DNA of 64,000 nucleotides from Paenibacillus sp. RC67. GTDB lineage: Bacteria; Bacillota; Bacilli; Paenibacillales; NBRC-103111. The position numbers were made by a program, and so were the translations under genes. Below, piece by piece: positions 55,529 to 62,362 of the stretch. Each line of letters begins with the position of its first letter. The stretch's first letter is position 1. The stretch is taken from contig NZ_CP125098.1 in NCBI RefSeq assembly GCF_030020805.1, forward strand, positions 3,495,501 to 3,559,500, in the 5' to 3' direction. Under the pieces are notes generated by a model. It had not been told where the DNA came from and searched no databases. It saw nothing but the letters and a program-made list of their open reading frames with translations.

Positions 55529-56089
55529 TTGGATGCATTGGAGTACTCTATCACTGACGAGTGGGACGATGTCAGCTGGACTGAAGCGGAGCGTATCTAC
55601 GAGCAAGCATTTCCCCTTGAAGGTAAGAAAAGCCGCGACATCATCCGTCGAATGTTTGAAAAAGGGATGTGCCAGCTGCACACACTCTCTCAGAAGTCTG
55701 GAATGGTTGGGATGGCATTGACGGGAATCGATCAGCAAGCAGGGGCTTTGCTAATTGATTATTTAGCCGTGAGTGAGGATTTTCGCGGCAGAGGATATGG
55801 CCGAATGCTGCTGGACCATATCAAGCAATGGACTCAAACCAATACGGGCTGCAAAGGAATTCTTGTCGAAGTGGAATCCGAACCAACGGAGGAAAACAAA
55901 CAACGAATCCATTTTTGGGAAACAAACGGTTTTCATCTCACAGTTTATGTGCATCATTACATCTGGGTTCCTGAGCCTTATCAGGCGATGTATTTGAACT
56001 TTGAAGAGGCTAATCGGTTGCCGGAGGATGGCAAGATGCTTTTTCGCAGCATTACTCGATTTCATGAAAAGGCATATCGTCGTGTATAG
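55529..56089 (+). CDS. GNAT family N-acetyltransferase
   Basis: This is a 186-residue protein with the acetyl-CoA binding motif [21 protein letters not shown] near residue 75 and a following helix-strand [16 protein letters not shown]. The start is probably TTG 55529, since no in-frame ATG occurs before residue 43 and AAAGTGGTGA lies upstream. The gap 55346-55528 shows no gene. The substrate is unknown. Confidence 0.8.
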   Translation: MDALEYSITDEWDDVSWTEAERIYEQAFPLEGKKSRDIIRRMFEKGMCQLHTLSQKSGMVGMALTGIDQQAGALLIDYLAVSEDFRGRGYGRMLLDHIKQWTQTNTGCKGILVEVESEPTEENKQRIHFWETNGFHLTVYVHHYIWVPEPYQAMYLNFEEANRLPEDGKMLFRSITRFHEKAYRRV

Positions 56090-56136
56090 CCTAAAGTATA
56101 AATTTAACATGAGATCTATAGTAGAATAAGATTTGG

Positions 56137-56178
56137 GAAGAGCAGGTGCGAAAGCATTCTGCTCTTCTTCATTTTTGT
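56137..56178 (+). terminator. Terminator after the GNAT gene
   Basis: GAAGAGCAGGTGC GAAA GCATTCTGCTCTTC forms a tight tetraloop hairpin, followed by TTCATTTTT. Confidence 0.85.
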
Positions 56179-56244
56179 GTGAAGTTAAACTGAAGGAATA
56201 TTACAAATCGAAACATCAGCAAACCAATGTCCTAACGTCCAGGG

Positions 56245-56427
56245 TTATTCATTCGGATTTACCTTATGCTGGGAATCGCCTGCACACTGCTTACGGAATG
56301 CGTTAGGTGTAATCCCGGCTTCTGTTTTGAAAGTATGAAAGAAATGGGACAGATCGCCGAAGCCTGAGAAGGCTGCGATTTCGGTTACAGAAAGCGGTGT
56401 ATCCATTAAGAGTCGCTTGGCGCTTGA
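56245..56427 (-). pseudogene. Remnant of an AraC family regulator (C-terminal helix-turn-helix only)
   Basis: About 60 residues, AKRLLMDTPLSVTEIAAFSGFGDLSHFFHTFKTEAGITPNAFRK, are the second helix-turn-helix of an AraC protein with its stop codon. The open frame extends upstream to 56637, but that part does not resemble AraC and runs antisense to a hydrolase remnant. The N-terminal effector domain and first helix-turn-helix are missing, so it is a truncated relic. Confidence 0.75.
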
Positions 56428-56483
56428 ATGATGCGGTATAGTGTCAAATAGTGGTTTAAGGATTGTCCTGTCCACTGCTTCAG

Positions 56484-56690
56484 CTTGGCTGGCTGGATAC
56501 ATCCTTCCGTGAGGCGGCTGAACGGGCATTGAACGCCGTGCTAGTTCAAATCGAAGCCGACGGCACGGTGGGTGTGTCCGGTGGAACACCAGTGATGCCA
56601 AGCATTGAGGCCTATCAAGAAATCCCTTGCTATCCATCCTTGTATGGACAAGGCTTGACGCTTATTTTACTCTCGCTCGCTTTGATTAAT
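56484..56690 (+). pseudogene. Remnant of a GH88/GH105-type glycoside hydrolase (C-terminus only)
   Basis: WLDTSFREAAERALNAVLVQIEADGTVGVSGGTPVMPSIEAY, then YGQGLTLILLSLALIN, resembles the C-terminal end of unsaturated-glucuronyl/galacturonyl hydrolases. There is no start, no catalytic domain and no ribosome site. It abuts the AraC remnant head to head. Such hydrolases act on products of polysaccharide lyases, and a PL6 lyase gene lies 3 kb away. Family assignment is from memory of the motif only. Confidence 0.55.
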
Positions 56691-56742
56691 ACTGATTTAT
56701 GTAAAAAATTGATCTACACCCTTAATAATTCACATTTCTTTC

Positions 56743-56760
56743 CTGACACACTGTTGTCAG
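56743..56760 (+). promoter_or_regulatory. Dyad upstream of the efflux pump gene
   Basis: CTGACA and TGTCAG are perfect arms with a 6-base spacer, 78 bases before the MFS start. It may be a repressor operator; no regulator gene is adjacent. Confidence 0.35.
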
Positions 56761-56837
56761 TAAGGATGGTTTATGATTGCTTCATAAGTTACGACAAGTA
56801 ACATCTTAAACCTGATTACGGAAAGGAATGGAATTAA

Positions 56838-58367
56838 ATGAAGAGAGAAAAAAGCAAAGTAGGGGTTATTATTGCGGGACTTCTGCTTGCTATTCTGATG
56901 GCCTCCATGGACAATACGATTGTGGCTACAGCGATGGGCACGATTGTTGGAGAGATTGGCGGTCTGGACAAATTCGTGTGGGCTACTTCCGCCTATATGG
57001 TAGCAGAGATGACGGGGATGCCAATATTCGGCAAGCTATCCGATATGTATGGGCGTAAACGGTTCTTTGTTTTTGGTATTGTCATCTTTATGATTGGCTC
57101 GGCGTTATGCGGAATGGCGGAAACGATCGTTCAGCTCAGCCTTTTCAGAGCGATTCAAGGTATCGGTGCCGGTGCAATGGTTTCTATAGCATTTACGATT
57201 ATGTTCGATGTCGTTCCAGCAGAAAATAGAGGAAAGATGACAGGAATGTTCGGAGCATTATTCGGTTTGTCGAGCGTCGCGGCACCGCTTCTCGGTGGTT
57301 ATATAACCGATTATTTACATTGGATGTGGATTTTTTATATTAATTTACCACTTGGTTTACTTGCATTCATCTTGATCGTGTTCTTCTACAAGGAATCGGC
57401 TGAGCACTCCAAGCAGAAGATTGATTACCTTGGTTGTTTTTTGCTAGTAGGTGCGATTATCTGCCTCATGTTCGCGATTGAGCTCGGAGGCAAAGCTTAT
57501 GCATGGGGATCATCACAAATATTAGGGTTATTTGCTGGTTTTGTTTTCTTCTCCATATTGCTTGTATTCGTTGAAAAACGTGCGGTTGAGCCCATCATTT
57601 CATTCCGCATGTTCCGAGTCCGATTGTATACGACCACCAATCTGGTCGCAATGCTTAGTGGAGCGACGTTTATGACTGCTTCGATGTTCATACCTATCTA
57701 CATTCAGGGCGTATATGGCGGTACAGCAACTAATGCAGGGCTTATCCTGCTTCCGATGATGGTGAGTTCTGTCGTAACTGCAACGGTTGGCGGATTCTTA
57801 ATGTCAAAGCTTCCTTATCGAGCTATCCTGATTCCAACGCTTGCGATTTTGACGGTAGGAATGGCTCTTCTGACCACATTGACTTTAGAATCGTCGCGTT
57901 TATTAATCACAGTCTATATGATTCTGGTCGGTCTAGGTATTGGTGCTTCCTTCTCGGTACTCAGTAGTGCAGCCATCCATTCATTCCCGGCAGCTCAGAG
58001 AGGGGCAGCTACTTCAACGATGAATTTCAATCGTTCACTTGGTATGACTCTAGGTATTACCATATTTGGGATTATACAAAGTCATTCTTTAACCGATAAG
58101 CTGACGGAGGCATTCAGCAAGAGCGGAAGGAGTGCACCACTCACAGAAATCGATTTTAACGATCCTCACGTTCTATTAAATCCTGCAGTTCGTCAATCGA
58201 TGGATGGGAACACATTACACACGATTACGGAGGGGTTGTCTTCTTCGATCGTAGGGACTTTTGCGTGGAGTCTCATCCCGGCAGTTTTAGCATTGACAGC
58301 TGCATTCATCATGAGCAGAGAAAAACTGGAACCAACAGAAATGGATGGCTATGTCGCTTCCCATTAG
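56838..58367 (+). CDS. MFS drug efflux transporter, DHA2 (EmrB/QacA) family
   Basis: This 509-residue membrane protein has about 14 hydrophobic segments. Family motifs are MASMDNTIVATAMGTI in helix 1 (motif D1), GKLSDMYGRKRFF in the loop after helix 2 (motif A) and FRAIQGIGAGAMVS in helix 4 (motif B). It exports hydrophobic or cationic compounds with the proton gradient; substrates cannot be predicted. AAAGGAATGG precedes ATG 56838. It is monocistronic between gene remnants and a strong terminator. Confidence 0.92.
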   Translation: MKREKSKVGVIIAGLLLAILMASMDNTIVATAMGTIVGEIGGLDKFVWATSAYMVAEMTGMPIFGKLSDMYGRKRFFVFGIVIFMIGSALCGMAETIVQLSLFRAIQGIGAGAMVSIAFTIMFDVVPAENRGKMTGMFGALFGLSSVAAPLLGGYITDYLHWMWIFYINLPLGLLAFILIVFFYKESAEHSKQKIDYLGCFLLVGAIICLMFAIELGGKAYAWGSSQILGLFAGFVFFSILLVFVEKRAVEPIISFRMFRVRLYTTTNLVAMLSGATFMTASMFIPIYIQGVYGGTATNAGLILLPMMVSSVVTATVGGFLMSKLPYRAILIPTLAILTVGMALLTTLTLESSRLLITVYMILVGLGIGASFSVLSSAAIHSFPAAQRGAATSTMNFNRSLGMTLGITIFGIIQSHSLTDKLTEAFSKSGRSAPLTEIDFNDPHVLLNPAVRQSMDGNTLHTITEGLSSSIVGTFAWSLIPAVLALTAAFIMSREKLEPTEMDGYVASH

Positions 58368-58432
58368 CGAACTTGGTGATGTTAATCAAATATTAGCGAG
58401 CATTGGAGTATGCTAGCGCTTTTCGGATAGCG

Positions 58433-58460
58433 GACCGCCCGATATGGGCGGTCTTAATAT
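58433..58460 (+). terminator. Terminator after the efflux pump
   Basis: GACCGCCC and GGGCGGTC with a GATAT loop are followed by TTAATATTAT. Confidence 0.8.
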
Positions 58461-58482
58461 TATCATAAGTGAAAACGGAATC

Positions 58483-58533
58483 TTGACACATTAGCAACTT
58501 TAAGGATATTATAGACACAATAAGTCTGTGATT
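58483..58533 (+). promoter_or_regulatory. Promoter and operator of the Rrf2 gene
   Basis: TTGACA (58483-58488) and TATTAT (58507-58512) are 18 bases apart. AGACACAATAAGTCTGTGATT at 58513-58533 follows the -10. Its core AGAYAYAATAAGTCT recurs before the downstream oxidoreductase gene, so it is a likely Rrf2 operator. Confidence 0.65.
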
Positions 58534-58544
58534 GAGGTGCTAAC

Positions 58545-58973
58545 ATGAAATTTACAAAAGCAACGAATTATGCTCTTCATACCATGCTTGCGCTTGTTGC
58601 CGCATCTCCGGTTAAGCCGGTAGGTGTTCAGCAGTTGGCGGACTCCCAAGGCGTTTCACCGACTTATCTTTCCAAAATTTTAACAAGGCTCGTGAAAGCA
58701 GGGATGATCGAATCGGTTTCCGGAGCCAACGGAGGATATAGGGTATCGCGCAAGAAAGACGACATTACGTTTTTGGACATTATTCATGCTATCGAGGGTT
58801 CTGCCTCTTTATTTGAATGTGATTTTGTCCACGGTGACGAGTGTTTAATTCAAGCTGCAATGAAGGAAGCGGAAGAGAAAATGGAGCTGCATCTCAAAAA
58901 CACGAAATTGGTAGATCTGGCCCAAAAGCAAACGCAAGTTTACGGAGAGCCAATTCCTGTTGAAGGGAAGTAA
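58545..58973 (+). CDS. Rrf2 family transcriptional regulator
   Basis: This is a 142-residue regulator. The winged helix reads ATNYALHTMLALVAASPVKPVGVQQLADSQGVSPTYLSKILTRLVKAGMI with the wing SGANGGYRVSR. A dimer helix carries two cysteines, in FECDFVHGDECLIQ. NsrR and IscR types have three cysteines for a cluster; two suggest a thiol or redox switch instead, as in YwnA/CymR-like members. The likely target is the flavoprotein 87 bases downstream, which shares the operator motif, together with autoregulation. Confidence 0.88.
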   Translation: MKFTKATNYALHTMLALVAASPVKPVGVQQLADSQGVSPTYLSKILTRLVKAGMIESVSGANGGYRVSRKKDDITFLDIIHAIEGSASLFECDFVHGDECLIQAAMKEAEEKMELHLKNTKLVDLAQKQTQVYGEPIPVEGK

Positions 58974-59013
58974 CCCATTCGTTAAGCTTTAAAAAAATTT
59001 TTACCTCAATCAC

Positions 59014-59028
59014 AGATATAATAAGTCT
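59014..59028 (+). promoter_or_regulatory. Rrf2-operator-like motif before the oxidoreductase
   Basis: AGATATAATAAGTCT matches the core AGACACAATAAGTCT at 58513 in 13 of 15 positions and includes a TATAAT -10 hexamer. A flanking CAATCACAGA is the inverse of TCTGTGATTG seen at the first site. Confidence 0.6.
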
Positions 59029-59060
59029 TTAATATCTGATTAAATAGGGAGTTGATCATC

Positions 59061-59963
59061 ATGATTTACGATTGCGCCATAATAGGTGGAGGACCAGCAG
59101 GGTTGAATGCAGCCCTTGTTCTTGGCAGGGCAAGACGAAGCATAGCTTTGATCGATAACAATCGTCCTAGAAATGCAGTTACACATGCGTCTCACGGCTT
59201 TATTACTAGAGATGGTGTTACGCCAGCCGAGTTCCGTCGTATTGCATATGAGGAAGTGCTTCGTTATCCATCTGTCGAGCATCTGCCAATTGAGGTTGTT
59301 TCGGTTGTCAAAAGCAATTCAGGATTTGAGATACTTGACTCGTCAGGCTTTGGCGTTCAAGCACGAAAACTGATCTTAGCGACGGGTGTAAAGGAGATAT
59401 TTCCTGAGATCGAAGGCTTTCAATCCCTATATGGGAAAAGCTTGTTCAATTGCCCCTATTGCGATGGCTGGGAGCTACGGGATCAACCGCTTGTCATTGT
59501 CTCGGATAATCCGAATGTTTTTCATACAGCTAAGCTGCTGCTCAATTGGAGCAAGGATTTGGTCGTCTGCACGAATGGTCAGGCTTCCTTGTCAAAAGAG
59601 CAGAAGAAACAGCTTGAATCTAAAGGCATCGTGATCATGGAGCAGCCTGTTAAAGCTTATATTGGACAAAATGGGAGACTTGAGCATGTCCTATTAACGG
59701 ATGGGACTCAAATCCCGAGAACAGGCGGTTTCGTGGCTCCGAAGTTGGTACAAAGTGCATCTTTCATTGACCAGTTGGGTTGTGAAAGAACGGAGTCAGG
59801 TGGGATAAGAAAGGATGAGATGGGAAGAACCTCGATACCTGGTCTATATGCTGCCGGAGATGCTTCAAATGTTTCAGCTTCCCAATTGATTTATGCCGCA
59901 GCCGATGGCAGTAGAGCAGCTGTCGGAGTGAATGTGGATTTAACTGATGAATATTTTGCTTGA
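59061..59963 (+). CDS. Thioredoxin-reductase-like FAD/NAD(P) disulfide oxidoreductase
   Basis: This is a 300-residue flavoprotein. The FAD loop GGGPAGLNAALVLGRARRSIALID is at the N-terminus. The redox pair is Cys131/Cys134 in NCPYCDGWE, and a C-terminal FAD contact lies in GLYAAGDASN. The NAD(P) loop is weak (VIVSDNPNVFHTAK lacks the GxGxxA of true thioredoxin reductase), so the hydride donor is uncertain. CPYCDGWE is typical of the TrxR-like group that includes fungal dithiol oxidases, some of which use oxygen. ATG 59061 follows AGGGAG. It is probably controlled by the Rrf2 regulator upstream. Confidence 0.85.
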   Translation: MIYDCAIIGGGPAGLNAALVLGRARRSIALIDNNRPRNAVTHASHGFITRDGVTPAEFRRIAYEEVLRYPSVEHLPIEVVSVVKSNSGFEILDSSGFGVQARKLILATGVKEIFPEIEGFQSLYGKSLFNCPYCDGWELRDQPLVIVSDNPNVFHTAKLLLNWSKDLVVCTNGQASLSKEQKKQLESKGIVIMEQPVKAYIGQNGRLEHVLLTDGTQIPRTGGFVAPKLVQSASFIDQLGCERTESGGIRKDEMGRTSIPGLYAAGDASNVSASQLIYAAADGSRAAVGVNVDLTDEYFA

Positions 59964-59979
59964 AAATGAAATACCTATC

Positions 59980-60010
59980 AAACTCCTTATTTATAGGGAG
60001 TTTTTCTTTT
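59980..60010 (+). terminator. Terminator after the oxidoreductase
   Basis: AAACTCC and GGGAGTTT with an AT-rich loop are followed by TTTCTTTTT. Confidence 0.75.
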
Positions 60011-60169
60011 TGTGGTACCACGGTCATCTCTTTCTTGAATGTTCGAAAAGATAAAGCAATTAAATCGGATAATTTCATTATTATTAAATAGTATCAGGTT
60101 ATTTTGGGATTTTTTGATACTATTGATGGAGAGAACCATAGTTTTTTAATGGATGTGGAGAGGTGAGAC

Positions 60170-60886
60170 ATGAGTGATCGTGAAGAAATTCTACCAGCTG
60201 CCCAAACGCTGATGGAGTACCATGCTGAGGCACTCTTTACCCATGACCAGAACATGCGCCTACGCACGATTAATGAGCCTTGGCCTGGAGAGACTATGGC
60301 TCCCCGTTTTTTCTTAGGACGTTCTATAGAGGGAATATCGATCTGTCGATTTCGGTATGATGTTCCAGAGACGCTTATTAAGCGATTAGAGGATTTGTGC
60401 GGAGACGAACCTAACTTGAGGGATTACCCAACGAAGCCAAAACATTTTGAAGCCTATATGAAGCTTCTCCAAACAGAACGGTTCACAATGGGACCATGCT
60501 TTCTTATTCCGGATATAGGTCCATCCATGCAGATTGTCAGTATAACCCGGGCTAATATGAAGGGGATTTTGCAAGGCGGTTTCGAATGTCTAATCTCAGA
60601 AATAGATTATGCGCAGCCTTGTATAGCACTTTTGCACGAGAATCGGGCCGTCTCCATCTGCCGCAGCGTTCGCATCACATCCAGAGCACATGAAGCAGGA
60701 CTTGAAACTTTAGACGAGTATCGTGGAAGAGGATATGCGGCAGCTGTTGTTGCCGGATGGGCAAAGGCGGTACGCATTGCGGGAGGTATCCCATTATACA
60801 GTACTTCATGGGAGAATCTTGCATCCCAAAGTGTGGCTAGAAAATCAGCCTTAGCTTTTTATGGAGTCAATTTCACAGTCATCTGA
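60170..60886 (+). CDS. GNAT-type acetyltransferase domain protein
   Basis: This is a 238-residue protein. The N-terminal half (MEYHAEALFTHDQNMRLRTINEPW, RFFLGRS) matches the larger GNAT subfamily found in Paenibacillus and Bacillus. The acetyl-CoA motif near residue 185 reads ETLDEYRGRGYAAAVVAGWAKAV, followed by YSTSWENLASQSVARKSALAFYG. The substrate is unknown. The start has GAGAGGTGAG upstream. It is a single gene. Confidence 0.82.
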   Translation: MSDREEILPAAQTLMEYHAEALFTHDQNMRLRTINEPWPGETMAPRFFLGRSIEGISICRFRYDVPETLIKRLEDLCGDEPNLRDYPTKPKHFEAYMKLLQTERFTMGPCFLIPDIGPSMQIVSITRANMKGILQGGFECLISEIDYAQPCIALLHENRAVSICRSVRITSRAHEAGLETLDEYRGRGYAAAVVAGWAKAVRIAGGIPLYSTSWENLASQSVARKSALAFYGVNFTVI

Positions 60887-61020
60887 TCATCATGGAACGT
60901 TGGTTGGCTTAGAGATTAACAGTTAGTACTATGCTAATACCAAATAAAGGATATTTTTATGGCTTGTCGAATAAACATTTGAACCATAAAAAAGCTGGAT
61001 CCTTTAGGAGGTTTTACTAG

Positions 61021-61410
61021 TTGACTGACCAATTAAAAGCCCAAATTGAAAATTCCCTTACAGTATTATTGGTTTCTGATTTAAAGAGGTCAAAGGAATA
61101 TTATCAAAATGCACTGGGTTGTGAGGTTAATGATGTTTGGGCAATCCGAGATGATTTTGGACTTGGATTTAAATTAATTCAGGCAAAGGACTTGCAAGAT
61201 GTGAAACCTAATAAAGATACTTGGAATACTTATGCTTACGTGAAAGATCATGACGGCCTTGATGTCTTATATGAAGAATTAAAAGCGAATGGTGCTAATA
61301 TTATACAAGAACCTGTAATTAGTGAGCACGACTGGGGAATATGGAAAGAGTTTTCGGTAAGTGATTTGGATGGATATTTAATTGGTTTCGGTTCGGGTAT
61401 GAAAAAATAA
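61021..61410 (+). CDS. VOC (glyoxalase/bleomycin-resistance fold) protein
   Basis: This is a 129-residue protein of the vicinal oxygen chelate superfamily: LTVLLVSDLKRSKEYYQNALGCEV at the start, a repeated beta-alpha-beta unit (VKDHDGLDVLYEELKANGANI) and the closing EFSVSDLDGYLIGFG. Members include glyoxalase I, dioxygenases and drug-binding proteins; a metal-binding His/Glu set is only partly visible, so the activity is open. The start is TTG 61021 with AGGAGG 9 bases upstream. It is monocistronic. Confidence 0.82.
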   Translation: MTDQLKAQIENSLTVLLVSDLKRSKEYYQNALGCEVNDVWAIRDDFGLGFKLIQAKDLQDVKPNKDTWNTYAYVKDHDGLDVLYEELKANGANIIQEPVISEHDWGIWKEFSVSDLDGYLIGFGSGMKK

Positions 61411-61592
61411 TCAACTCATTCTACATGTTAGACATTTCCATTCACCAAAAGAAATAGTAGTAACGTTGAATAAAGTTTACATAATAAATAATATGTAATC
61501 TAATGTGCAAGTAATTTCTAATTTATCTTTTAACCATACCTATTATAATGGCTAGGCCATTAAAGAAATATCCAAATCAGGCTTTACTATAA

Positions 61593-61642
61593 TAAGGACG
61601 ATTTCCTGAAGTCAGTAGACTTTTCGGAAAATCGTCCTTTTC
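61593..61642. terminator. Bidirectional terminator between the VOC and MarR genes
   Basis: AAGGACGATTTCC and GGAAAATCGTCCTT pair around AGTCAGTAGACT; TTTTC lies on one side and ATTAT on the other. Confidence 0.82.
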
Positions 61643-61661
61643 ATTTTCTAAACGATACGGC

Positions 61662-62156
61662 TCAAGAAGACGATTTGCCTCGTGACTTAGAGCTGAGTTG
61701 ATGAATCTGCTCATCCAGAACCGCACTTGCTTTGCCTAAAAACTGGGTAATAAGCTCAAGCTCTTCATCCGTATAAGTGGATGCAAGTTTAACCATCTCA
61801 GAGTGAAGAGGGAGGTACGTATTACTGACCTCTTCTTTATTTTCATACAAAGGAACAATAATCACTTTGCGTCGGTCATTGGGGTCATGCTGCCTGCGGA
61901 CAAACCCGTTTTTTTCGAGCCGGTCAATTAATGCGGTAACGCTGCCTGTAGTGAGTCCGGTCAATTTTGAAAGCTCCCCTGCAGTGATGGGACCCTTTTC
62001 GTGCAGAATATCAATGGATATATAATCGTTGTTGTACAAGCCTAAAGAAGCAGCCACATTTTGCTGATATAGCACCGTTCGGGTTCCCAGTCCTCGCATC
62101 CGTAAGGTGAATTTTTCCTGCTGCTCTGTTGGTTGAACTTGTTGATTGCTTGACAA
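61662..62156 (-). CDS. MarR family transcriptional regulator
   Basis: This is a 164-residue regulator with winged helix GPITAGELSKLTGLTTGSVTALIDRLEKNGFVRRQHDPNDRRKVIIVPL (about residues 56-103) and dimer helices at both ends. The start is TTG 62156 with AAAGGAGGG 7 bases upstream. It is divergent from a UvrA2-like gene, and the shared 206-base gap carries a MarR-type dyad, so it probably represses both itself and the ABC protein. The ligand is unknown; the operator resembles that of the quinone sensor MhqR. Confidence 0.87.
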   Translation of the reverse strand: MSSNQQVQPTEQQEKFTLRMRGLGTRTVLYQQNVAASLGLYNNDYISIDILHEKGPITAGELSKLTGLTTGSVTALIDRLEKNGFVRRQHDPNDRRKVIIVPLYENKEEVSNTYLPLHSEMVKLASTYTDEELELITQFLGKASAVLDEQIHQLSSKSRGKSSS

Positions 62157-62183
62157 AAGACAACCCTCCTTTTAAGATATAAT

Positions 62184-62202
62184 TATCTCGACTATCAAGA
62201 TA
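62184..62202 (+). promoter_or_regulatory. MarR-type operator in the MarR/uvrA-like divergent region
   Basis: TATCTCGA CTA TCAAGATA is a near-perfect dyad with one mismatch per arm pair and a 3-base centre. It lies 28 bases before the MarR start and resembles the Bacillus MhqR box TATCTCGA..TCGAGATA. Confidence 0.6.
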
Positions 62203-62362
62203 TTAGATGAACAAGAAACTAGATAAACGTAGTATTAATCGAATTTATTTTATCGGAATCTTGACTTATTTGCAAAGTGGTAACTTATGAGGCACGGGCT
62301 GCAATCCCTTTGTAAGATGCCTTTAACGATATGATCTTATTGGAAATGAGGAGGATACATTA

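Noticed and set aside
56428..56637. N-terminal part of the 130-codon minus-strand frame ending in the AraC remnant
   Set aside because: It has no AraC similarity and is antisense to the hydrolase remnant, which has a recognisable motif.
60014..60026. GTGGTACCACGG, similar to the T-box core sequence
   Set aside because: No stem I, antiterminator or following terminator-gene arrangement is present; it is just a short palindrome after a terminator.
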